DNA of 43,333 nucleotides from Candidatus Pacearchaeota archaeon. Lineage in GTDB: Archaea > Nanobdellota > Nanobdellia > Pacearchaeales > GW2011-AR1. This document shows positions 34,083 to 43,206 of the stretch, one piece after another. Where the stretch lies: assembly GCA_016867035.1 (NCBI GenBank), contig VGKO01000004.1:1-43333 (forward strand), given 5' to 3'. Under the pieces are notes generated by a model, which did no database searches, was not told the origin of the DNA, and saw only the letters and a list, made by a program, of their open reading frames with translations. A program made the translations under genes and the position numbers. Each line of letters starts with the position of its first letter. Within the stretch, counting starts at the first letter, position 1.

Positions 34083-35867
34083 TTACTCCTTTAAGTAACC
34101 ACCTTTCTGCAAATTCCAAAGCTTTTTGTATTCCCCAAGTTGATTAATTAGTTGATAATGTTTTCCTGTTTGAACTATCTTACCGTCTTTTAATACGACT
34201 ATTAAATCAGCATGCATTATTGTACTCAATCTATGAGCAATTACAATTGAAGTTCGATTTTCCATTAATCTTGCTAAATCTTTTTGAATTTCATGTTCTG
34301 TTTCCGAGTCAAGACTTGATGTCGCTTCATCTAAAACTAAAATTCTTTTATTAGCAAGTATTGCTCTGGCAATAGAAACTCTTTGCTTTTCTCCCCCAGA
34401 TAACTTTATTCCTCTTTCTCCAACAATAGTATTTTCTTTATTAGGGAATTTTTCTATAATTCTGTCAAGTTGGGCAAATCTTATAGCTTCCATGACTTCT
34501 TTTCTACTAGCCTTAGGATTAGAGAATGCAATATTGTTATATACAGTATCATCAAATAGTACGCATTCCTGTGGAACAATTGCCATTTCACTTCTTAGGG
34601 ACTCGTGCTTAAAATCACGAATATCTTTTCCATCAATTTTAATTGAACCCTTATTAACATCGTATAATCTATAAAGCAATTTCACAAGCGTAGTTTTTCC
34701 AGAGCCAGAGTGTCCGACAAAAGCAACTTTTTTATTTCTTGGAATCTTTAGAGTAAAGTCCTTGAATATTTTCCTGTTTTCATAACTGAAGGTTACATTA
34801 TCAAATAAAACCTCACCCTCTTTTACTTCCATTTCTTCTGCAAGAGGTTTATCTTTAATGCTGCTTTGTGCTTTGCCATATTCAAACAAATCTTGGAAGT
34901 CGGTCATAGCCCTTGAGAGATTTCTAAAACCATGTACGAAACTAAACAAAGGCCCCAATATAGAGATGTAGGTTGTATAAATAAAAGTAAGAGTTCCAAT
35001 TGTTAATGTTCCTGCTAAAAATCCCTTAAATGAAAAATAAAGAAGAGTTATAGTCCCTAATCCTAAAATTAAAGTTTGTCCAAAGCTAATTACTCTCCAT
35101 AAATCCCATGCTTTCATAAGCTTTTCAATAGTATTTGTGCTTAATTTATTATACTTATTTTTTATGAATTTTTCTTTTCCAAAATACTTTATAGAATCTA
35201 TATTAGTAAATATGTCTGCAATATTTCCCTTCTCAATATCTTCTGCTTGGTTGAATATAAGGTTTCTATTATCAATTTTCTTTTGCATTATTAAACTATA
35301 AGTTAAAAAAATACAAAAAGTAATTGCTAGAATTATTGCCGAATTAATATCCAGGTAAATTAAAGAACCCAGCAAAACCGCTAGTTGCAATATAAGGGGG
35401 GCAAACTCAAATATAATAGAGTCATTGATTCTTTCCATTGCTCCAGAACCTCTTGTTAATCTTGATATAAGACTTCCGGTTTTATGTGAACTATAGAATT
35501 TGTGATCTAATCCTATAAGATGATTGAAGTATTTTTGCTTTAAGTCAAACATCATTTTAGAGTCAAGTAAATTCAAAAAATTTATTCTAACCCAATCTAA
35601 AAAAGCCGTAAGCACAGCAAGAATAATATAAGTTAAAGCAAGAGCTAACAAAATTTTTATAAGAACCGAATTAGCAAGAGTTCCTGCTAAAAACTCGGTT
35701 GATCTATCAATAGCAATTTTAAATAAAAATTTATCAACTATTTGTTTTGCTTCTTTTAATAAAACAATAAAAACAAGTAAAAAGAAAAGCCACTTATATT
35801 TCTTCAAGAACCCCAAGTATATCTTAAAATTTCCTTTAATGTCCGCTTTCTTTATTTTTCTTATCAT
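34083..35867 (-). CDS. ABC exporter half-transporter (fused TMD-NBD)
   Basis: Walker A GHSGSGKTTL, signature LSGGEKQR, Walker B RILVLDEATSSLD; N-terminal TM region. Confidence 0.95.
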   Translation of the reverse strand: MIRKIKKADIKGNFKIYLGFLKKYKWLFFLLVFIVLLKEAKQIVDKFLFKIAIDRSTEFLAGTLANSVLIKILLALALTYIILAVLTAFLDWVRINFLNLLDSKMMFDLKQKYFNHLIGLDHKFYSSHKTGSLISRLTRGSGAMERINDSIIFEFAPLILQLAVLLGSLIYLDINSAIILAITFCIFLTYSLIMQKKIDNRNLIFNQAEDIEKGNIADIFTNIDSIKYFGKEKFIKNKYNKLSTNTIEKLMKAWDLWRVISFGQTLILGLGTITLLYFSFKGFLAGTLTIGTLTFIYTTYISILGPLFSFVHGFRNLSRAMTDFQDLFEYGKAQSSIKDKPLAEEMEVKEGEVLFDNVTFSYENRKIFKDFTLKIPRNKKVAFVGHSGSGKTTLVKLLYRLYDVNKGSIKIDGKDIRDFKHESLRSEMAIVPQECVLFDDTVYNNIAFSNPKASRKEVMEAIRFAQLDRIIEKFPNKENTIVGERGIKLSGGEKQRVSIARAILANKRILVLDEATSSLDSETEHEIQKDLARLMENRTSIVIAHRLSTIMHADLIVVLKDGKIVQTGKHYQLINQLGEYKKLWNLQKGGYLKE

Positions 35868-35917
35868 ATATAGATAAAGGAAATTACCTTTTTAAACATC
35901 CCTTCTTTAGATTTTTT

Positions 35918-37057
35918 ATGCACTATCACCTTATACTTACAGATTTATGCAACTCTGAATGCAGCTATTGCTATAAAAAAAGCATGAAAGAAGCCGAGTT
36001 TGATAATGAACTTAACAAAAAATTTAAGTTCGACTTTAGCGAGCCAACTTCCAGCCAAGTTGATATAAAAAAATTAAAAGAATTCTTAGCTAAAGACCCT
36101 AGTCCTACTCTAATCTTTTATGGTGGAGAGCCTTTGCTTGAAATTGAGAAAATCAAGCAAATAATAGATGGTTTAGAAAAAGCAAAACTAAAAGTTAAGT
36201 TTAGAATGCAAACCAATGCCAAGCTTCTAAACAAGTTGCCAATTAGGTATCTAAAAAAGATAGATAAGATTTTAGTTTCGCTTGATGGTAATAAATCTAG
36301 AACAGATGAAAATCGCGGAGCAGGAACTTATGATTTAGTTGTAAGCAATTTAAAACAAGCAAGAACCCTCGGGTATAATGGCGAGATAATAGCAAGAATG
36401 GTTATTACTCAAGAAAATCCTGATTTGTTTGAACAAGTAAAATATTTACTAGAGAACAAGGATTTAGGTTTTACAAGTATTCATTGGCAGCTGGATGCAG
36501 GATTTTACAAATTCGATTATAATAAACTCGGGTTTAAGAGTTTTGTTGAAAACTATAATAAGAGCCTTACAAAATTAATTAATTATTGGATAAAAGATAT
36601 GAGAACTAATAAGAGGGTTTTAAAATTATATCCTTTTTTAGCTATTATAGAGAGTTTATTAAAAAATCAAGCCACAAAGCTAAGATGCGGAGCAGGACAT
36701 TCCGGCTATGCAATTACCACCTCAGGAAAGGTAGTGGCTTGCCCTATTATGAATTGCATTGAAGATTTTAAAGCAGGAACCCTAGATTCTAATCCAAAAG
36801 AGCTAAAGAAGTTTGATGTTTCGGGTGATTGTATTAATTGCAATTACTTGGATTTATGTGGCGGAAGATGTTTATACTGGAATCAAGCCAGTTTATGGCC
36901 TAAAGAAGGTAATCAGTTAATCTGCAAGACGATTAAGAATTACATTGATGAACTCAAATCAAGGATGCCTGAAATTAAGGATTTAATAAAAAAAGGAATA
37001 ATCAAAAAAGAAGATTTCGATTACGAAAAGTATTTTGGGCCAGAGATTATCCCTTAA
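35918..37057 (+). CDS. Radical SAM/SPASM protein (putative peptide-modifying)
   Basis: LTDLCNSECSYCYKK, IFYGGEPLLE, C-terminal SPASM Cys RCGAG...VVACPIMNC...CINCNYLDLCGGRC. Confidence 0.85.
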   Translation: MHYHLILTDLCNSECSYCYKKSMKEAEFDNELNKKFKFDFSEPTSSQVDIKKLKEFLAKDPSPTLIFYGGEPLLEIEKIKQIIDGLEKAKLKVKFRMQTNAKLLNKLPIRYLKKIDKILVSLDGNKSRTDENRGAGTYDLVVSNLKQARTLGYNGEIIARMVITQENPDLFEQVKYLLENKDLGFTSIHWQLDAGFYKFDYNKLGFKSFVENYNKSLTKLINYWIKDMRTNKRVLKLYPFLAIIESLLKNQATKLRCGAGHSGYAITTSGKVVACPIMNCIEDFKAGTLDSNPKELKKFDVSGDCINCNYLDLCGGRCLYWNQASLWPKEGNQLICKTIKNYIDELKSRMPEIKDLIKKGIIKKEDFDYEKYFGPEIIP

Positions 37058-37068
37058 GCTATAGTAAA

Positions 37069-37920
37069 TCAATAACTAAAATCAAGCCCCTCGGCTTTCT
37101 TTATCAAGCCCTCTGAACCCTTGGGCATCTTTTCTTCTCTAGCAATTTCAAGATATTGCATAAGCCTTTCTTTATTTTTCTTTAAGTTTTTACTTGAAAC
37201 AAATGGCCCACCAATACAACCGCCTTTGCAGAAAGTTACATCTAAGAATCTAACTTTTTTGTCAGGATTTTTTAAAAAACGCTCGACTTCAAGTATTCCA
37301 TCAATTATTTTTTCTTCTCCTGGCTTGAGAACTTGTTTTAAATGAGAAGTTTTACTCAATCCTCCCGAAAGCGGATATATTTTGGTATAATCGTTATAAA
37401 ATTTATCAAACCTCGAGTTTTTGCAATTTTCTGTGGTTTTTTTATTCTTCAATAATTGATTGAGCTCCTGATAGTCAATTACAAAATCAACAAATCGAGA
37501 ACTTGAACCTTCGTTTTTCTTAAAATTGCAAGGAGCAATAAAGCAAACAAGGTGTTTAGGATAGATTTTCTTGCATATTTTGGCCATTGCAATCATCGGG
37601 CTATCTACCCTAATAAGATTTTTTTTGTATTGCGGATATTTAGCTTCTATAAAACTAGAGATTCCAGGACAAACACTTGCAATTATAAGTTTATTTTTAT
37701 TCTCAGGTAACTCGAGTATTTTATGATACTCTCTGTTAATCATTTTCGCCCCAAAAGTGAGTTCAACAACACTATCAAAACCCAAATCTTTTAGCCTTGA
37801 GATTATAGCAGGATACTCATATTCGACAACAAAGCTTGGAGCAAGCATTGCTACTATCTTCTTTTTTAATTTTTTATCAAGAACTTTTTTTAATTCACTC
37901 AAGTCTTTCCTCTTTTTCAT
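37069..37920 (-). CDS. [FeFe]-hydrogenase H-cluster-domain-like protein (stand-alone)
   Basis: L1-like ASVCPGISSFIEAKYP, L2-like APCNFKKNEG, L3-like FLDVTFCKGGCIGGPF; no N-terminal ferredoxin domains. Confidence 0.82.
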   Translation of the reverse strand: MKKRKDLSELKKVLDKKLKKKIVAMLAPSFVVEYEYPAIISRLKDLGFDSVVELTFGAKMINREYHKILELPENKNKLIIASVCPGISSFIEAKYPQYKKNLIRVDSPMIAMAKICKKIYPKHLVCFIAPCNFKKNEGSSSRFVDFVIDYQELNQLLKNKKTTENCKNSRFDKFYNDYTKIYPLSGGLSKTSHLKQVLKPGEEKIIDGILEVERFLKNPDKKVRFLDVTFCKGGCIGGPFVSSKNLKKNKERLMQYLEIAREEKMPKGSEGLIKKAEGLDFSY

Positions 37921-37980
37921 AAAAGATATAATGAATTTATGTTTAATAATCTTTATATATAACCTTCGCTTTTCTTTTCA

Positions 37981-38433
37981 ATGAAAAGAGCGAAGTCAAT
38001 AGGCGTACCCATAGTCCTTCTTGGAATTTTAATAACTTTTTCGAGTCCACTAACCAGGATAACAGGTTTTACGATAGCAGGGCAAGTTCTTGATTCTTTA
38101 GGATATTGGAGTTATGGGTTAGGGCTTGCTTTAATTTTAATTGGTGCGGCATTGCGTTCTTGGGAGGATTTAGATGATATTCCTGTTTTTCAAAGAATGT
38201 GGGTAAGAGCTAGGAGAAAAGATAATCTTAGACCCGGTTCTCAAGGAGATAATATTATTATGGATGCTCACGCCCGCTATGTCTATACCCAATTATTTAT
38301 GGAGCAATATCATAGAAAACCCACAAAAGGAGAGCTACATGCTTTTATGCGAGAAGACCACAATGAACCTGGAAGAATAAATGAGGTTGTAGGGAGTTTT
38401 GATTCAGGCAGATATCCTCGAGAATTAGATTAA
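37981..38433 (+). CDS. Membrane-anchored hypothetical protein with ITGFTIAGQ motif
   Basis: Two N-terminal hydrophobic segments then a soluble domain. Confidence 0.55.
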   Translation: MKRAKSIGVPIVLLGILITFSSPLTRITGFTIAGQVLDSLGYWSYGLGLALILIGAALRSWEDLDDIPVFQRMWVRARRKDNLRPGSQGDNIIMDAHARYVYTQLFMEQYHRKPTKGELHAFMREDHNEPGRINEVVGSFDSGRYPRELD

Positions 38434-39276
38434 ATTCTCAAAAACAAATTTTTCTTTTTGGTAAAATATTCCCAGGGGGATTTTACTATTGTTGCTTGTA
38501 TAGTCAAACTCTTCTGCTTTTTCCATGGCTAGTTTAAAATTACTTTTATCATGTCCTTTTTCTTGGAGATTATAAACTCTTAATCGATAATTGCTATCAG
38601 GATGAAATATAACGCAGGGCTGTAATACTTCAATAAAAGCAAAACCCTTATGTTTCTCTGCTTCCTCTAAAACTTGTTTGATTTGATTTACATCTGCGAA
38701 AACTCTTGCAACAAAACTAGCACCAGAAGCTAACATTAACTTTATTGGATTCATTGGCTGAAGTTTAACTCCAGCAGGATTAGTTTTATCTTTATATCCC
38801 AGTTCAGTAACAGGGCTAGGCTCTGCAATTGTTAGTGCAAATACCTGATTATTATGAACCAGAAGCTTAAAATTAGAGTTATATCTCGCAGCATGTACTA
38901 AATGTTCCATGCCTTCTGCATAAGCATCACCATCCCCACAATAAACTAATAAATTTAAATCAGGCTTAGCAACCTTCATCCCTAAAGCAACAGGAATAGA
39001 TCTGCCGTGCAACGCGTTTAAGCCAGGCAAGTTTAAGTAATCAAACATTTTTCCATGACAACCAATTCCAGAAACCATTGCCCATTCTTTTCTTGGGTTT
39101 TTCTCGAGTTGTGATTTTAAGAATTGTTCTGTACCTGCAAGTATTTGAAAATTAAAACATCCAGGACACCAGGTAGGAATAGTATTTGTTCTAAAACTTA
39201 TAGGTTTTTTAGGTATATTATCGATTTGTTTGTTCATGTTTATTTTTGGTTTTGTTTTATTTTTTTGTTTTGTCAT
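38425..39276 (-). CDS. 2-oxoacid:ferredoxin oxidoreductase, beta subunit
   Basis: WCPGCFNFQIL, SGIGCHGK, LHGRSIPVALGMKVAKPDLNLLVYCGDGDAYAEG (TPP site), NNQVFALT. Confidence 0.93.
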   Translation of the reverse strand: MTKQKNKTKPKINMNKQIDNIPKKPISFRTNTIPTWCPGCFNFQILAGTEQFLKSQLEKNPRKEWAMVSGIGCHGKMFDYLNLPGLNALHGRSIPVALGMKVAKPDLNLLVYCGDGDAYAEGMEHLVHAARYNSNFKLLVHNNQVFALTIAEPSPVTELGYKDKTNPAGVKLQPMNPIKLMLASGASFVARVFADVNQIKQVLEEAEKHKGFAFIEVLQPCVIFHPDSNYRLRVYNLQEKGHDKSNFKLAMEKAEEFDYTSNNSKIPLGIFYQKEKFVFENLI

Positions 39277-39277
39277 C

Positions 39278-39457
39278 TTATTTTCCCCCTAGGGCGTCGT
39301 ATCTTGAAACTTCCCCTGTTTTTTGCAAATATAATATATCTGCAAGCAATTCCACTTTTCTATTAGCGTGAGGAGTTTGTTCAACGAGAAAAGCCAAATA
39401 TCGAATATGTTCTTCTAAGGCTTCTTCTGGTGTTCTGGCACGAGTTTCATCAAGCAT
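39278..39457 (-). CDS. 59-aa ORF between the KOR-type alpha and beta genes
   Basis: Own translation MLDETRARTPEEALEEHIRYLAFLVEQTPHANRKVELLADILYLQKTGEVSRYDALGGK*. Confidence 0.5.
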   Translation of the reverse strand: MLDETRARTPEEALEEHIRYLAFLVEQTPHANRKVELLADILYLQKTGEVSRYDALGGK

Positions 39458-39463
39458 CCCTTT

Positions 39464-40975
39464 TTATTTTAACCTCCTTTTTATTTCTTGAGCGAGCAAG
39501 TCTGAGAAGAAAGGGCGGCCATCATATTTTAATATTTTATTTTTATCTTCAATTTTAATCTGAGTTTTTTGGGTTATTAAATTACTTAATGGGCTTGTGG
39601 AGTTATTTTCTACAATAATTATGTTTTTTGCATCTTTTAGCTCGGTTTTAATTTTTTCAGGGAAAGGTTCTAAATAAAGAATCTGTACTAGTTTTGCATC
39701 TATTCCAAAATCTTTGACAGCATCAGTTACAGCCCCTTTTACAGAACCCCAGAATAAAATTACATTCTTAGAGTTTCTATTACCAAGAATCTTATAAGTC
39801 TCAAGTTTTGAAACCTCAAGTTCAATGTTTTTTTGCTTTTTCATTCTTGCCTCAAATTTTTGGTTAATCATCTTTACATCTTCTGTAACAATTCCATTGT
39901 AGTCATGCTCATAACTATTGAATTTTGCTGGCCAAATCTTATTTTTCTCTACTTTATTAATACTAGGCTTCTCAAGCACCAAGGATTTGCTTTCACCAAG
40001 ATGTTTATCTCCTAAGAGTATACAAGGAACCCCAAATTTTTCGCTTAGGGTGAAACACTCGTTTGTTTTTTCCAAAGATTCACAAAGATCTCCTGGAGCT
40101 ACAACAACCCTCGAGAACTCGCCATGTCCGGAGTAGAGTGCTAAATTCAAGTCTCCTTGCCCTGTATAAGTGGGCAATCCTGTACTTGGGCCAGGACGCT
40201 GTGCTAAATATATTACCAAGGGTATCTCTGCCATTCCTGCAAGACTTAATGCTTCTGTCATTAAATCAAAACCACCGCCGCTCGAGCCAATCATCGCGAT
40301 TGAACCAACCCCCCTCGAGCCAAGGCTTGCGTTAATTACTGCTATTTCACTTTCAAGTTCTATAACTTTATGCTTGTTGTTCTTGTTCATTTGCATTTGT
40401 CCTAATTCCATCATTAAAGGTGTAGCCGGAGTCATAGGATATGCATAATAAAACTCTAGTCCAGAACTAATTGCGGCTTTAGCAATTGCTTGGCTACCAT
40501 TTATTAATTCATCATTAAAGAATCGATTTTTTGTTTTTTCTAGGGCTATTTTTCTTTTTTCAAAATTATATCCGGCTTTTGTTTCATCAAAAAGCTCTTC
40601 ATACTTATCTAATTTTTTTAATACTTGCTCTAAACTCTCTAAAGTTAATCCCAGTATTTTAAATACGCTTCCTGCATAAAACATATTCCCTTTATCACCT
40701 TCAATAATAATCCCAGATTTTTTAAGTTGGTTTTTATGTATGCTCTTTGTATTGTTGTCTAAGCACACCAATAAATCTATTTGAGATTCATTACTATAAA
40801 CTGGTTTATCTGAAAAAGTAAGAATATTATAATTATGGCCTCCTCTAATCAAGCTTTCATACTCTCTAGAATAAAATACATAGTATCCTGCGCCAAGTAA
40901 TCCTCTGGAAACTACTTCGGATAATAAATTAGGCCCTTGCCCTGCTTTTCCCCCAAATATAATTGTTACTTTCAT
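39464..40975 (-). CDS. 2-oxoacid:ferredoxin oxidoreductase, fused gamma-alpha subunit
   Basis: IIFGGKAGQGPNLLSEVVSRGLLGAGYYVFYSREYESLIRGGHN (gamma) then AYPMTPATPLMMELGQ...GSSGGGFDLMTEALSLAGMAEIPLVIYLAQRPGPSTGLPTYTGQGDL (alpha). Confidence 0.93.
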   Translation of the reverse strand: MKVTIIFGGKAGQGPNLLSEVVSRGLLGAGYYVFYSREYESLIRGGHNYNILTFSDKPVYSNESQIDLLVCLDNNTKSIHKNQLKKSGIIIEGDKGNMFYAGSVFKILGLTLESLEQVLKKLDKYEELFDETKAGYNFEKRKIALEKTKNRFFNDELINGSQAIAKAAISSGLEFYYAYPMTPATPLMMELGQMQMNKNNKHKVIELESEIAVINASLGSRGVGSIAMIGSSGGGFDLMTEALSLAGMAEIPLVIYLAQRPGPSTGLPTYTGQGDLNLALYSGHGEFSRVVVAPGDLCESLEKTNECFTLSEKFGVPCILLGDKHLGESKSLVLEKPSINKVEKNKIWPAKFNSYEHDYNGIVTEDVKMINQKFEARMKKQKNIELEVSKLETYKILGNRNSKNVILFWGSVKGAVTDAVKDFGIDAKLVQILYLEPFPEKIKTELKDAKNIIIVENNSTSPLSNLITQKTQIKIEDKNKILKYDGRPFFSDLLAQEIKRRLK

Positions 40976-41076
40976 TGTCCTCTTTTATAGTTTTTCTGCT
41001 TATTGACTATTAGCTAATTATTGATTTACTTAGAAGGACAATCTATTTAAAGTTTCTTATATACCTTATTTTTAAG

Positions 41077-41511
41077 ATGAAAAAAGAGGTTAAAACAATT
41101 CTATTTATATGCAAACATAACCGTTTTAGAAGCCGGGTAGCCGAGGCTTATTTTAATAAACTACAAGCCGAGCTGGGAAAAAAGAAAATAAAAACTCTTG
41201 GGGCAGGATTAATTGCAGGCTCTTACCCCTTAGATAAGCGAGAGGTTATTGCTGCAAGAAATCAAGGAATTAAACTAGAAGGCAAGCCCCAAACTCTAAC
41301 CCTCGCTAAGGTACTATGGGCGGATTTGACTATTATTGTTGCTGATGATATTCCTTCTAAACTTTTTGATTATTATAGAAATCAATATCATAAAAAAATA
41401 ATTGTCTGGAAGATTCCCGATATAAAACCAGGCGATGGAGTAAAAGAAGCCGAGATTATTGTTAAAAAGATAATGAATAAAATTCGGGGTTTAGTTAGGG
41501 AACTTGCTTAA
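41077..41511 (+). CDS. Low-molecular-weight protein-tyrosine-phosphatase-like / arsenate-reductase-like protein
   Basis: ILFICKHNRFRSRVAEAYFN (Cx5R P-loop). Confidence 0.85.
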   Translation: MKKEVKTILFICKHNRFRSRVAEAYFNKLQAELGKKKIKTLGAGLIAGSYPLDKREVIAARNQGIKLEGKPQTLTLAKVLWADLTIIVADDIPSKLFDYYRNQYHKKIIVWKIPDIKPGDGVKEAEIIVKKIMNKIRGLVRELA

Positions 41512-42400
41512 TATTAAAATGAAAATACTTTATCATGGAACTAATAAACCATTAAGGGAACTAGAGCCCAAACAACCGTTTTTTGATTTAAAGAGCAATT
41601 CTATGAAGGCTATATTTGCAACATCTTATAAGAATTTTGCTCTAGCAATGGGCTTAACAACCCAAAAAGGTTCTTCGAGTTTCAAGAGTCATGATAAATT
41701 AAAAATTAATTTTGTAAAGGGAGAACCAAAAATGAAGTATGTATATTTACATTATTTGCCTGCAGAAAGTTTTAAGCTAATAAAAAAAGGTAATAATTCT
41801 GATGAGTGGGTTTCTTATAAAAAAGTAAAACCAATAAGAATAGAAAAGCATTCTACTAATAGACTTTATAATTTATGGAGAAGGTCTAATGAAGAAGAAT
41901 TAAAAGAATTCTTAAAAAATAGAGATAGATGGATAACACCCAATGATAACTTTCAAAAATATCGCAGGGGCGTTTTTATTGTTGTTTTTAGGAAATTGCA
42001 GGATAAGAAAATTGAGTATTTATTACTCAAGCGTAAACTTCATTGGAAAGGCTGGGAGTTTCCAAAAGGAGGAGTAGAAGCAAAAGAAAAGCTCTCAAGA
42101 ACAGTAGCTAGAGAATGTTTCGAAGAAACAGGACTCAAGCCCCAAAGAATAATAAAGTTTAATGTTCGCGGCAAATATCCTTATAAGCGAGTTTTCAAGG
42201 ATAGATTAGGTTTTATCGGGCAAACCTATCAGTTATTTGCTGTTGGAGTTAGCCCTGATTCTAAAAAGAAAGTAAAATTTGATAGAAGAGAGCATTCTGG
42301 TTTTGTTTGGATAGCTTTTAAGAAAGCAATTCGTTTAGTTCATTGGGGCGATCAAAAAAAGTGCTTGAGAGTTGTTGATAAATTTTTAAATAAAAAATAG
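41504..42400 (+). CDS. Nudix hydrolase with N-terminal ADP-ribosyltransferase-like domain
   Basis: C-term Nudix box GGVEAKEKLSRTVARECFEETGL; N-term ILYHGTNKPLRELEP...AIFATSYKNFALAMGL. Confidence 0.75.
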   Translation: MLNIKMKILYHGTNKPLRELEPKQPFFDLKSNSMKAIFATSYKNFALAMGLTTQKGSSSFKSHDKLKINFVKGEPKMKYVYLHYLPAESFKLIKKGNNSDEWVSYKKVKPIRIEKHSTNRLYNLWRRSNEEELKEFLKNRDRWITPNDNFQKYRRGVFIVVFRKLQDKKIEYLLLKRKLHWKGWEFPKGGVEAKEKLSRTVARECFEETGLKPQRIIKFNVRGKYPYKRVFKDRLGFIGQTYQLFAVGVSPDSKKKVKFDRREHSGFVWIAFKKAIRLVHWGDQKKCLRVVDKFLNKK

Positions 42401-42401
42401 A

Positions 42402-42560
42402 TTAAAGCCTATTTTTCTCGCTTAAGCTGATTATTGCCGTAATAATCAAGTATAACCCAATTGCCCAGGCAAGTATTTGTGGCACAGCAATTATTATGAT
42501 TCCAAGAATAATGGAAATTATTGCCCATAGCTTATTTTTATCTGTTCTATTTTTTGTCAT
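42402..42560 (-). CDS. DUF3096-like small membrane protein
   Basis: Own translation MTKNRTDKNKLWAIISIILGIIIIAVPQILAWAIGLYLIITAIISLSEKNRL*. Confidence 0.6.
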   Translation of the reverse strand: MTKNRTDKNKLWAIISIILGIIIIAVPQILAWAIGLYLIITAIISLSEKNRL

Positions 42561-42591
42561 TTTAATACCAAGTATGTTTTAATTATCAATT

Positions 42592-42903
42592 CTATTTTTT
42601 AGTAACTTTTTCTTCTTTAAAGAAATATTTTGCTATCAAAAATACAACGAAAGCAATAACAATAAAATTAATTAAGGCGCCTAAGAAGTGTCCCCAAGCT
42701 ATAATTATTGGCCCCATAGAGAATGTTGCTGTCTGCCAAGCCCCGCCAGGAATAAAAGGAGTTATTATTGGCATAACAATATCATCCACGAGTGCCTTTA
42801 CAAAAGTAGTCGAAGCAAGTCCAATTATAATTCCAACAGCAAGTCCAATCACCTTATATTCTTTTATAAATTCCTTAAACTCTTTTAATACTTGTAGTAC
42901 CAT
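42592..42903 (-). CDS. mscL: Large-conductance mechanosensitive channel
   Basis: LKEFKEFIKEYKVIGLAVGIIIGLASTTFVKALVDDIVMPIITPFIPGG...FLGALINFIVIAFVVFLIAK. Confidence 0.88.
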   Translation of the reverse strand: MVLQVLKEFKEFIKEYKVIGLAVGIIIGLASTTFVKALVDDIVMPIITPFIPGGAWQTATFSMGPIIIAWGHFLGALINFIVIAFVVFLIAKYFFKEEKVTKK

Positions 42904-43018
42904 CTTCTCTTATTAATTAATTTTTTAGTTTAAATAGGTTTTGCTTACAAAATAGAATATAATTCAATCTCCCAAATTAAAGAAAAGTTTTATAAATCTA
43001 TAATTGGTTTAAAGTAAA

Positions 43019-43200
43019 ATGTTCCTATTACATTATATTATTCCCTTCATAATTTAATTTTCGCATCTGTTTTTGCATTGCTCTCTTTATTAATATTATG
43101 TAAGAATAGAAAAATTAAATTTATAGGGTTTTTATCTTTTGGGGCTTTTCTTAATTTGGCACTAGATTATACTCATCTAATAGCCGGTTTTGGGATATAA
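43019..43200 (+). pseudogene. Small membrane protein apparently split by a frameshift
   Basis: MFLLHYIIPFII* then, in another frame, NLIFASVFALLSLLILCKNRKIKFIGFLSFGAFLNLALDYTHLIAGFGI*; TATA box tttataaat at leaderless distance; span 182 nt = 3n+2. Confidence 0.45.
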
Positions 43201-43206
43201 AAGCTA

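Noticed and set aside
34083-37057. Definite RiPP biosynthetic cluster
   Set aside because: No credible precursor peptide found near the SPASM enzyme; left as a weak hypothesis.
40063-40448. Plus-strand ORFs inside the 2-oxoacid oxidoreductase gene
   Set aside because: Antisense to a well-conserved alpha subunit.
41504-41920. KptA (tRNA 2'-phosphotransferase) assignment for the N-terminal domain
   Set aside because: Only the generic HG/ART-like pattern is visible; KptA-specific motifs not recognised, so kept as ART-like.
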